A stretch of DNA of 41,146 nt from Chara braunii (lineage: Eukaryota; Streptophyta; Charophyceae; Charales; Characeae): contig BFEA01000182.1 of NCBI GenBank assembly GCA_003427395.1, positions 1,292,043 through 1,333,188 on the forward strand. The letters are read 5' to 3'. The notes under the pieces were generated by a model. It was given only the letters and a program-made list of their open reading frames with translations. It was not told where the DNA came from and did not search any database. Positions 8,892 through 17,439 of this stretch are shown here, one piece after another. The position numbers and the translations under genes were made by a program. The first letter of the stretch is position 1. Every line of letters begins with the position of its first letter.

Positions 8892-9482
8892 AGACGACTG
8901 AGAACGATAGTGTCTGCATACGTAGTCGACGAGCTGTTCAGAGGAGGAGGAGGAGTGGTCGAGTGACTCGAGTCATATTTGACACTGCGAGAGCTCAGTG
9001 CTTTCTTCCGGAGTGATCTTGACTCAGACTTTATATATTACTCTCTCTTGACTGGCGGATTGAGCTGGGGAAACAGGAGATTACAGCTTATAGAGTTGGT
9101 CCGGTCCATAGTTCCGACACAGTGTAGGGATTGAGCGAGTGAGAGATCGTCAGCTTGGAGGAGACCCCCACGGGCATATGTCTGGGACCTACTGGACAGG
9201 GAGATCGGAGCAGGGTCAGACTACGTAGCATCTGTGGGACAGCTCTTTGATGAGGATTGGGGGGCTTGGTGGAGCAGTGCTTTTCTCTGTCTGCGACTAA
9301 TCGAGAGATACTATGAGCAGATAGGCGCTCTAGGATACGTCATAGAAATGGGGGCGGAACACGTCGAGGCTGCAGTACATGAGGAGGCTCTGGTTGTGGA
9401 CCATGACTTGGAGGAGGAGATAGAGGAGGCGGACCCTGTGGCGATTCTCTTCCCTAGGTTGGCAGTAGGGTTCAGGACGTAG
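8892..9482 (+). pseudogene. Pre-gag ORF B2 (at least two in-frame stops)
   Basis: The frame opens directly after A2 and ends at TAG 9480-9482. It repeats the B1 blocks (DLDSDFIYYSL, LQLIELVRSIVPT, RAYVWDLLDREI) and the acidic tail (DHDLEEEIEEAD). The region between the last two blocks is longer than in B1 (WGAWWSSAFLCLRLIERYYEQ). Stops occur near 8963 and 9133. With A2 it completes a tandem duplication of about 1.1 kb. Confidence 0.5.
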
Positions 9483-9696
9483 ACGGAGAGGCGATAACCT
9501 CATAGGCATAGTGGTACCAGAGGACGGAGGCGGCGCGTGTGTTCTCAACACTGAGGGGCGAATCGCATAGGGTCCGAGGAAGTCGTAGATTTAGAGTATA
9601 GGTGTTCGGCGAAAGGAGAAAGAAGCTAGGAAAGAGGTAGAGACGATGGTGAGGATTACAGATGGGCAGACATGTCATGTCCTTTAGACGGGTATA

Positions 9697-10158
9697 TTGG
9701 GATCAGCTACTCATCGAGGGACGAGGCCCTACAAGAGAGGAAATAATGATGTCATACGGTCCCTGAATGAGAAGACGAGGAGAGAGGTTCTCCCATACGA
9801 GCTCGTTACGTACGACTTTGTCCAGGGAGGAGTGATAAATTGTTGGCGCGTGTACATTCTTACGTATCGCTTTGTTAACCTAGACGAGTACGACGTGCGA
9901 AACTATATTCCTGCGACCCGGGCAAGGGGGGGACTGCGTGAGAAGGCTTGGAAGAGCGCTGCTAGATTGGTGGCAGTAGAGGTGGTATGATTACAACAAG
10001 AAGGAAAGGTAGCTAGTTGGGATACTGGAATCGAAGTGTTTGAAGGGATTCCGGCTTCTCCAGTCATAGGGAAAAACCTATCTAGGTATGGATGGCACGA
10101 GATGATAGAGTTGGTCACACGGATCAGAGATCAGGGACATTCGCATTCGCATCGATGA
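9697..10158 (+). pseudogene. R-domain ORF of element B, first copy (broken)
   Basis: The frame 9697-10158 carries all R blocks: VLPYELVTYDFVQGG, YILTYRFVNL with DEYDVRNYIPAT, a basic-Ala segment, then after TGA 9988-9990 the closing block VFEGIPASPVIG with YGWHEMIELVTRI. The N-terminal lead-in seems to lie in another frame at about 9680-9750 (RGPTREEIM), so a frameshift is likely there. The final TGA overlaps an ATG (ATGA at 10155-10158). The 215 bases between B2 and this ORF hold only short broken frames. Confidence 0.55.
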
Positions 10159-10171
10159 GGCGGATGGCGTG

Positions 10172-10939
10172 ATGAGGAGTGACTCGGACGTATGGCCAGC
10201 TTATGTTCTGACGCGCGATTCGGATTCCTAAAGAGTGAGGAAGTTGATAGGGCCGGGAGAGACGGCTGTGGGGTACGATATTCCTCTTCCGATGCGCTTA
10301 GAGGAGATAGCGAGCGTGCTGGTTCGGCACTTTGGTACTTGGCTGGCTAGGGGCGTCTTCTTGTGGATGGTGATCTTCGAGGATACAGGGTTTAACATCC
10401 CTCGACGACTGGAAGGGATAGGGCATCTTGTGTTTGACAAAACACGAGACCTAGAGATAGGGGTGACACTTGCCGGTGCTAGCAGAGACTGGTGAAAGTA
10501 CGAAGTCTTAGTGGGATCAAAAGTGAGACGGAGACTGACGAGTTTTGCAAGAGAGAGGCCGTACAACGTCCGAGTCGTAATCGGGCCTCCGCACCCGGTC
10601 CACTTCCCTATAGAGAGCTGGAGGTTGGTTCTCCCTACGTTCGATGTAGAACACACTTATGGGAGCGTGGACTGCCTGACTTAAGCAGTTAACCACGCGT
10701 TGTACACACTCTGGTTAGGGTTAGCGCCTCGATTTAAGGAGGCGTACTACGCGGTCTGCGTGAGGTCGGGACAGCCGGACAAGGAGACGCTAAGAGACCT
10801 GATCGACGCCACTTGCTGGATAGAATGTCTGGGGCCGGTCGATCTGATCGACTATTGCCGAAGGCAAGTAGAGGACAGGTACGTTGGCTTGGAGGATCTT
10901 AGGTATCTGTTTGGGGACCAGCGACAGGAGGCACGCTAG
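10172..10939 (+). pseudogene. Pre-gag ORF C (unknown, three in-frame stops)
   Basis: A single frame of about 255 codons runs from ATG 10172 (the frame is open further upstream, overlapping the R ORF) to TAG 10937-10939, broken by TAA near 10229, TGA 10493-10495 and TAA near 10682. It contains WLARGVFLWMVIF, loosely recalling the PGAWLWM motif of A1/A2, and a C-terminal helical, acidic-basic segment. No family recognised. Confidence 0.4.
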
Positions 10940-10944
10940 GTCGG

Positions 10945-11241
10945 ATGACTACAGGGGTTAATGTAAGCAGGCAATTAGTGAATGAAGGTGTCACTGTGAC
11001 CGTCTTACTCAGAGCATACATAGACGAGGACCTGACAGAGCAGTAATGCTTTCGACGAGCTAGAGAATTCATACGTGAGTACCGACCATGAGTCCTTGTA
11101 TGCGTGACCTTCCAGACGAAGATAACGTATGAGGTGATGGTATGGTCGGTTGGATACCTACGCGCGGAGTTGTTCTTTGACGAGACTCCTGGAGGAGCGT
11201 GGATGATAGGAATCCTCGAGTGGCTGCTCATGGGAGAGTGA
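10945..11241 (+). pseudogene. Pre-gag ORF E1 (unknown, two in-frame stops)
   Basis: ATG 10945 lies five bases after ORF C. The frame reaches TGA 11239-11241 with TAA 11044-11046 and TGA 11089-11091. The segments AYIDEDLTEQ, ITYEVMVWSVGYLRAEL and DETPGG have counterparts in the same order in E2 (SINEELSNSE, MVYEVVICVKGRVRLEI, DETPTE). The next 100 bases, in another frame, read like the N-terminal lead-in of an R domain (ADERYELFLRRL). Confidence 0.4.
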
Positions 11242-11341
11242 CGAGCCGTCTGCCTGCTGACGAGCGATATGAGCTTTTCTTGCGACGACTCCCGTATGCT
11301 CGAGTTGTTCCTAGGCACGTGACGATGGAACACTATAGATT

Positions 11342-11551
11342 TTGCTGAGGGTGAGTATAAACGAGGAACTGTCCAACAGTGAGTTCAAAAAACTTCCTGA
11401 GGATGTTATATGGGAACAGAGGTTAGGAGCACTGAAGGAGTTAACATCACAGAGTTGGATGGTTTATGAGGTGGTCATCTGCGTGAAGGGAAGAGTGCGC
11501 TTAGAGATAGTTCGAGACGAGACACCCACGGAAGCTCGGAGTAAGATGTGA
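11342..11551 (+). pseudogene. Pre-gag ORF E2 (fragment, paralogue of E1)
   Basis: A 69-codon frame ends at TGA 11549-11551. Its order of motifs matches E1. No ATG begins it in frame; it probably continued from upstream before frameshifting. The frame of the next ORF (ATG 11584) is already open across its end. Confidence 0.35.
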
Positions 11552-11657
11552 TAGGTGTTTGGGATTGTATCATAGACCGAGAGATGGTTAACAACAGACA
11601 CTATCTACAGGTCACTTTCAGCCACTTCAGGTCCCCACCTGAAACTCCTGAAATGAC

Positions 11658-11757
11658 CTGAAGTGGCTGAAGCTTCTGAAAGGGGTTTCAGGTACCCCCA
11701 TCCAAATGGTTGGATGGGGGTACCTGAAACCCCTTTCAGAAGCTTAAGCCACTTCAG
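11658..11757. repeat. Long near-perfect hairpin 1 in the foldback element
   Basis: Arms of 48 bases (one mismatch) surround a four-base loop; the inner 36 bp arms at 11670-11745, starting AAGCTTCTGAAAGG, are perfect. Small palindromes such as TTTCAGGT-CCCC-ACCTGAAA lie beside it. Confidence 0.9.
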
Positions 11758-11805
11758 CGGTTTCAGGTCCCCACCTGAAATTCCTGAAATGACCTGAAGT
11801 GGCTG

Positions 11806-11880
11806 AAGCTTCTGAAAGGGGTTTCAGGTACCCCATCCAAATGGTTGAATGGGGGTACCTGAAACCCCTTTCAGAAGCTT
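11806..11880. repeat. Hairpin 2 in the foldback element (tandem copy of hairpin 1)
   Basis: The same AAGCTT...AAGCTT hairpin recurs with one base lost and one changed near the tip. The surrounding 130 bases are also duplicated, so the element grew by tandem duplication. Confidence 0.9.
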
Positions 11881-12417
11881 CACCCACTTCAGCGGTTTCA
11901 GGTCCTCAACACCTGAAACTCCGGAAATGACTTGAAGTGGCTGAAAAAACAGGCTGAAAAAAAAAAAAAAAAAAACATAAAACCTGTCCTCCAAACCACC
12001 TGAAACTTATGAAATGACCTGAAGTGTCTTCAGGCCATTTCAGCGGTTTCAGACCACTTCAGAATCTTTCATTCTGAAATTTCAGGTGGTCGTTAACCGC
12101 AAGTGCATAGAACTGGTGGCAAAACAAGTCAAGGAGCTGGACAACAAAGTTAGGGATTGCGGATCCAACAAGAGTGACAGTGAGTTGCGTAGAATAGAAG
12201 CATGGACGAGAGTGTTAGAGAGACTCTTTAGAGAGGACATAAAATTTTTCAGAAGGCAGCGTATAGATTTTCTGGAAAGCGTAAAGGCAAGATATCATAG
12301 TAGTGAGGAATCAGACCGCTCATTAAAGTCGACGGAAAGGACAGAGGAGTCGTCAGAGGCTACAGCGCCGAAAGAAAAGGAGAATGCGAAGGAACGTCGG
12401 AGCGATGAAAGGAGACG

Positions 12418-12744
12418 ATGAGCGGAACGAGCGAGTATGCCAATGATAAGTCTCCCTTCGATGAGCGGCCTTTGTGTAGGGCGTGGCGCGAGAGCCCTAG
12501 AAAGACTGAGAGACTTCTAGAGTGTGAGGCGGAAGTGGCTGGAGAGTTAGCAGGGGTCATAGTAGACAGCTCCGTTCTCAGAATGCTCAAAGCTCACAAC
12601 CGGTACTGGAAGAAGGTCATTAAGACCTTAACGGATATTGAAGATTTTCGGGATATAGACGACCTCGAGACGTTCTACGTATTCTTAGAGGATTCTGCGG
12701 GAAGAGTCTTGTTGGCCCTAGCGTTAATTGCGATGGAATGCTAG
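12418..12744 (+). CDS. Pre-gag ORF F (intact, 108 aa, unknown)
   Basis: ATG 12418 overlaps the stop of ORF D as ATGA. The frame is open to TAG 12742-12744. The N-terminal third is charged; the rest is predicted helical, with a Leu/Ile-rich C-terminus (VLLALALIAMEC) too short to be a clear membrane segment. It is followed 25 bases later by another R ORF. No known family recognised. Confidence 0.45.
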   Translation: MSGTSEYANDKSPFDERPLCRAWRESPRKTERLLECEAEVAGELAGVIVDSSVLRMLKAHNRYWKKVIKTLTDIEDFRDIDDLETFYVFLEDSAGRVLLALALIAMEC

Positions 12745-12768
12745 GTCGCTCATAGAGACGGATGAGAG

Positions 12769-13266
12769 ATGTTGCTACCGGAGGAGGAGTTAGCGCGAAG
12801 AAGGCGGAAATTTTCAGTATGAAGCGGACCCAGTAAACTTGAGCACGAGAAAGTACTCCAAGGTTTTAGCGCTATTAGCAGATGGGAAGTCTTTCCGTAC
12901 GAAGTACTCAGGTATCAGGAAGCAAACAGTGGCTGTGACAGAACTCAGTTTTATGTGATGACCGTATACTTTCCCGACTTAGGAGTATACCACGTAGGTA
13001 TATATTTACCTAGGGAGTGCGAGGAGTTCTGTGTCTACACGAGGTGTTGGAGGATAGCCGCCTGGAAGTTGAGGGAATAGAAGAAGAGATTGGAAGATTT
13101 AGGGAAAACTGTTGAAATCTGTGATGACATCTCGATTTTCGACGGGTTACCAAGGTTGCCGATTCCGAACCGAGGATTAGAGAGAAATGGATGGGAGGCG
13201 GTGGTAGACTTCGCTAGGACGGTCGAAACGAGGAATGGTCCCAAGAAATTGACAAGAAGAGAATAG
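12769..13266 (+). pseudogene. R-domain ORF of element B (two in-frame stops)
   Basis: The frame runs from ATG 12769 to TAG 13264-13266 with TGA 12820-12822 and TAG near 13078. The complete R architecture is visible: EEELARRRRKFS lead-in, WEVFPYEVLRYQEA, FYVMTVYFPDL with VYHVGIYLPRE, VYTRCWRIAAWKL, then FDGLPRLPIPN and NGWEAVVDFA. Its length equals that of the next copy. Confidence 0.6.
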
Positions 13267-13275
13267 GATGTGGGA

Positions 13276-13770
13276 ATGAGTGAAGGGAGAAACATCTCTA
13301 ATTGCGACCTGGAGTTGAGGAGAGAGAGGTTTCTTGTCGGAAACCGACCGCCTAAGGAGAGACTAGTGACTATCTGTAGCCTATTGAGTTCGCTAGGGAC
13401 GATAGAAGCGATTTCGTATAAGGTAGAGAGGTATGAGTTTGTGGATGGTGGTTGGGAGGAGATACGTCTTTATGTGATGACCGCCAGGTTTATCCATTTA
13501 GACGTGTATGATGTGAGGATCTATCTGCCTAGGGAGAGGGAAGTAGATCTTGTATACGGTCGATGTTGGGAGCGTGCAGAATAAATTGTAGAAAGCGAAA
13601 GGGATATGTTACTAGCGCTGGGGAGAAACGTTAACTTGAACATGCAGATAATGATCTTTAAAGGACTTCCCAAACCTCCAATTCCGTATCAGATTGCGCT
13701 GAGGGGAAACTTCGGCCCTGTGGTTGAACTCGCCTTGCGACATCAGGAGTTTGATGGCAAGAGGAGGTGA
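13276..13770 (+). pseudogene. R-domain ORF of element B (one in-frame stop)
   Basis: ATG 13276 lies nine bases after the previous ORF. The frame ends at TGA 13768-13770 with one TAA at about 13582. Blocks: ERFLVGNRPPKER lead-in, AISYKVERYEFVDGGWEE, LYVMTARFIHL with DVYDVRIYLPRE, VYGRCWERAE, FKGLPKPPIPY and FGPVVELAL. It aligns almost residue for residue with the copy at 2125-2622 in element A, which ties the two elements together. Its end overlaps the next ATG (13754) by 17 bases. Confidence 0.6.
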
Positions 13771-13978
13771 GTACCTGCTGGCGGGAGCCAGTGCAGTACG
13801 GCAAGGGTTGAGCGATCTGGAGAGGAGGACATCTATCGATTTAGGAGAGCGGTTGCGAGCTTGTACTCGCGAGGAGTTACGTGCAATAGAGAGTGCGATT
13901 TGTAGGGGAGTCATGTGCCCCGAGACAAGAGTGTTAGAGGTTAGGAGAGGTGTCATCTGTATAGAAGGACAGGTATAG
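13754..13978 (+). CDS. Last pre-gag ORF of element B (G-type, unknown)
   Basis: ATG 13754 starts inside the R ORF in another frame; the frame closes at TAG 13976-13978 and would continue to about 14080 if that stop is a mutation (LDSGILGIEGTHEIRDESG follows). The product is charged, with arginine-rich helices (LGERLRACTREELRAIE). Its place after the R copies and before gag matches 3625-3915 in element A. Function unknown. Confidence 0.4.
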   Translation: MARGGEYLLAGASAVRQGLSDLERRTSIDLGERLRACTREELRAIESAICRGVMCPETRVLEVRRGVICIEGQV

Positions 13979-14109
13979 CGACTTTTCCTTGACAGTGGGA
14001 TATTAGGTATTGAAGGGACACACGAGATCCGAGATGAGAGCGGGAGACTGATAGTGATATTGAGGGCGGTTGAGAGCTAGATTTAGGCATTTAGAGATCG
14101 ACAGAGCCA

Positions 14110-14395
14110 GTTCCGACATTAGGTCCGGGCTGCCGGTTCTGACATTAGGTCCGGGCTGCTAGTTCTGACATTAGGTCCGAGTTGCCAGTTCTGACATTAG
14201 GTCCGAGCTGCCAGTTCTGACATTAGGTCCAAGCTGCCAGTTCTGACATTAAGTCCGGGCTGCTGGTTTTGACATTAGGTCCGGGCTGTTGGTTCTGACA
14301 TTAGGTCTGGGATGCCGATTCTTACATTAGGTCCGAGCTGCCGGTTCTGACATTAGGTCCGGGCTGCTGGTTCTGACATTAGGTCCGGGCTGCTT
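14110..14395. repeat. Minisatellite, 11 x 26 bp
   Basis: Eleven head-to-tail units built on GTTCTGACATTAGGTCCGGG plus a six-base variable end (CTGCYR), with one to four changes each and no length change. Because 26 is not a multiple of three, it does not encode a simple in-frame peptide repeat. It separates the pre-gag array from gag. Confidence 0.95.
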
Positions 14396-14484
14396 GTTTG
14401 TGGGATAAGGACAGTGGACTCCCGATATAAACTCAAGCCCAGAAGGGGAGTAAAGTATATGGAGTCTGACGCGATGGGTCCACA

Positions 14485-14919
14485 TTGGATGAGGAACAAC
14501 AAATTACTGTGTACCTAGCATCACCGGATCGAGCTCTGCGATACCTCAAGGAGCGTATCCGACAGAATGCTCCATTGAGATATGTAGAGCAAATCGACGA
14601 CGGGGAGCCAGAGGTAATGACCTGTCCGGTCATTGTAGAGCCAAACAGGGCCACCACGGTGGTACGAATGGAGAGTAGAACCAAACCTCCAAGTTTTCAG
14701 CGAGAGTCGACCGTTCAACGCTCACCTACGTATGAACGAAAAGACTCTAGAGGTGACCAAGGTAGGGATGACTGGAGGGACCAGTACATCCGGGAGCAGC
14801 TTTGGAGAGACACAGAGAGGACCACACCGCCCAGGCGGATCTACGACCCGCAAACATCATCTCCTTGCCTTACGAGAGGAGAGATAGATACATCATCTAG
14901 CACCAATCTTCGGAGCTAA
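14485..14919 (+). CDS. ORF immediately upstream of the gag core
   Basis: A frame of 144 codons ends at TAA 14917-14919. The start codon is uncertain (no strong ATG). The product is hydrophilic and rich in Arg, Glu, Asp, Thr and Ser, as expected of the N-terminal part of a plant retrotransposon gag polyprotein. The gag core follows in the neighbouring frame from about 14901, so this is likely the gag N-terminus separated by a frameshift. Confidence 0.45.
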   Translation: MDEEQQITVYLASPDRALRYLKERIRQNAPLRYVEQIDDGEPEVMTCPVIVEPNRATTVVRMESRTKPPSFQRESTVQRSPTYERKDSRGDQGRDDWRDQYIREQLWRDTERTTPPRRIYDPQTSSPCLTRGEIDTSSSTNLRS

Positions 14920-15524
14920 ACACCAGGCCCCCCATTTTCAAGGGATACGGTACCACCGAGTATCTCGAGAAGTGGGAGTTGCACGCATACCGTAGTCAAT
15001 GGTCGGAGGACGAAATTATAGATAACTTCTTATTTAATACGGACCCAAGTTTGAGTCAAGTGATTAAAGAAGCCCGACCGAAAGACTGACGATGGACTAC
15101 CTACAAGGTCAGCCTCTACGAGCTCTTTAAGCTGGAAGACGTTAAGTATTCGATCCGAGATTTGGAGTTGATGACTCAGGGTGAGGACGAGAGTGTTCAG
15201 GCTTTTGGGAGGCGATTCCAGAAGATATCCAATGCCCTTATTGCAAAAGGGAAGTTGTCAGAGGTCAAGAGATGCACGATCTTCATCGGTCGACTACCTA
15301 GAGGAAAGCAGAAGGGAGTACTGAGAGAGATGCCTCACGATAAGTTAAATTTCGCCGCGGTACTCAAGTTGTCAATGAAGGCTGAGGCCGATGACTACAA
15401 GGACCTAGTTTGGAGAGGAATGCAACGCCGGGACTTCTCCCTCTATCTCGAGTACAAGGCGGATAGGTGTCCAGACTTTAACGATCAGCCTTGGGCAGAG
15501 TGGAGATATTTTATGGACAGGGAC

Positions 15525-16624
15525 CAGGGTTGTCACGCGGGGATCCCCGGGGCCCAAGCCGGGGTAGGGGTTTCACCCNNNNNNNNNNNNNNNNNNNNNN
15601 NNNNNNNNNNNNNNNNNNNNNNNNNNNNNNNNNNNNNNNNNNNNNNNNNNNNNNNNNNNNNNNNNNNNNNNNNNNNNNNNNNNNNNNNNNNNNNNNNNNN
15701 NNNNNNNNNNNNNNNNNNNNNNNNNNNNNNNNNNNNNNNNNNNNNNNNNNNNNNNNNNNNNNNNNNNNNNNNNNNNNNNNNNNNNNNNNNNNNNNNNNNN
15801 NNNNNNNNNNNNNNNNNNNNNNNNNNNNNNNNNNNNNNNNNNNNNNNNNNNNNNNNNNNNNNNNNNNNNNNNNNNNNNNNNNNNNNNNNNNNNNNNNNNN
15901 NNNNNNNNNNNNNNNNNNNNNNNNNNNNNNNNNNNNNNNNNNNNNNNNNNNNNNNNNNNNNNNNNNNNNNNNNNNNNNNNNNNNNNNNNNNNNNNNNNNN
16001 NNNNNNNNNNNNNNNNNNNNNNNNNNNNNNNNNNNNNNNNNNNNNNNNNNNNNNNNNNNNNNNNNNNNNNNNNNNNNNNNNNNNNNNNNNNNNNNNNNNN
16101 NNNNNNNNNNNNNNNNNNNNNNNNNNNNNNNNNNNNNNNNNNNNNNNNNNNNNNNNNNNNNNNNNNNNNNNNNNNNNNNNNNNNNNNNNNNNNNNNNNNN
16201 NNNNNNNNNNNNNNNNNNNNNNNNNNNNNNNNNNNNNNNNNNNNNNNNNNNNNNNNNNNNNNNNNNNNNNNNNNNNNNNNNNNNNNNNNNNNNNNNNNNN
16301 NNNNNNNNNNNNNNNNNNNNNNNNNNNNNNNNNNNNNNNNNNNNNNNNNNNNNNNNNNNNNNNNNNNNNNNNNNNNNNNNNNNNNNNNNNNNNNNNNNNN
16401 NNNNNNNNNNNNNNNNNNNNNNNNNNNNNNNNNNNNNNNNNNNNNNNNNNNNNNNNNNNNNNNNNNNNNNNNNNNNNNNNNNNNNNNNNNNNNNNNNNNN
16501 NNNNNNNNNNNNNNNNNNNNNNNNNNNNNNNNNNNNNNNNNNNNNNNNNNNNNNNNNNNNNNNNNNNNNNNNNNNNNCCCCCAAACCCCCGCCGGGGCCC
16601 CGGGGCCGGGGCTCGACAACCCTG
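15525..16624. mobile_element. hAT-type DNA transposon inserted in gag
   Basis: The element starts CAGGGTTGTC and ends GACAACCCTG (10 bp perfect inverted repeats) and is flanked by an exact 8 bp target duplication ACAGGGAC at 15517-15524 and 16625-16632. CAGGG...CCCTG termini with 8 bp duplications define the hAT superfamily. Subterminal DNA is extremely GC-rich (CCCCGGGGCCC, GCCGGGGCCCCGGGGCC). Only 54 and 47 terminal bases are known; the centre is an assembly gap, so coding content and true length are unknown. Confidence 0.9.
15579..16577. other. Assembly gap (999 N)
   Basis: Run of N inside the hAT element. Reading frames drawn across it have no meaning. The GC-rich repeat on both sides probably caused the gap; its true length is unknown. 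Confidence 0.99.
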
Positions 16625-17439
16625 ACAGGGACAGACCACAACGACCGAGAGACACAGAGACGGGTGATAAACAAGGTGAGAGAAATGAGAGAGATGATGA
16701 AGGGATTGGCCAGACAAATTACCAATATCGAGACTAAGACGGAAGCCACTACTTATCGGGACAAACCTGAGTCCCCCTATTCGATGCGATGGGACCGCAG
16801 GGATACCGACTGGTGGAGGAGCATGGAAGGTAGAAACCCTCGCACACTAGCAGACTATCGCGCAAGGAAGAGGGACGACGATGCCTAGCGACTTACGGAT
16901 GAGGAGATTGACAGAGACCGCCGAGGTGATGGGTATCGCGGAGTAGACGCTTTTAGCCGAGGGGGAAGGCTGGAACAGTATCCGCGCAGTCCCAGATATG
17001 GAGGGAACATGGACGGATAACGGAGCCCAGACAACTTTAACCCGAGGGACAGAGACGACTCTTGCGACAGATGGGAATCGGACAGGGACTGTCGTGATGG
17101 ATATCGTGGCGGTTACGAGAGGACAGAGCGAGGTGGAGGTCGCCGAGAAGACCCACAAGGGCAGTATGATCGAGGAGGATATCCTGCGTTGCCTAGGTAC
17201 CCAAAGTCTCCAAACTATCCCAAGTCCCCGGGACCGTCCACCCAGGATGTTAGGCCTACGAGAGGCCCGGCTATTAGGAGCACTGAAGAGAGACCCCCTA
17301 CTCCTAGGAATTCCTGCATCTATTGCAGGGCAGATGATCACGTGAAGAGGGATTGTCCTGACCTCAGGCGGGCTATAGATGATGACTTATCGTACTTGAT
17401 GATTGCAAGTACGTCAAGTGGGCAGATGACCTCGGCGAT

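Larger units (their letters stand above)
11587..12097. mobile_element. Foldback transposable element with TTAA (GTTAAC) target duplication
   Basis: GTTAAC flanks the insertion at 11587-11592 and 12092-12097, and the interrupted frame continues correctly across it. The roughly 500 bp body consists of repeated inverted words (CTGAAGTGG/CCACTTCAG, CCTGAAAC/GTTTCAGG) forming several nested hairpins, plus a poly-A run at 11957-11975. It encodes nothing. TTAA duplications are known from piggyBac-type transposition, but the terminal inverted repeats are too short to assign a superfamily. Confidence 0.75.
11584..12421 (+). pseudogene. Pre-gag ORF D, split by a foldback element just after its start
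   Basis: ATG 11584 is followed by GTTAAC, where the foldback element begins. The same GTTAAC at 12092-12097 is followed by a frame open to TGA 12419-12421, in the phase expected if the insertion duplicated its target. The downstream part encodes about 108 residues rich in Lys, Arg, Glu and Ser: a charged probable coiled-coil helix (around ELVAKQVKELDNKV) and an acidic-basic Ser-rich tail (SSEESDRSLKSTERTEESSE). The stop overlaps the next ATG (ATGA 12418-12421). Function unknown. Confidence 0.5.

Noticed and set aside
14110-14395. CRISPR array
   Set aside because: The 26 bp units are directly adjacent with no spacers and the context is a eukaryotic retroelement.
15162-16888. Very long ORFs on both strands across 15162-16888
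   Set aside because: They run through the N gap; only the segments before 15525 and after 16624 have meaning.
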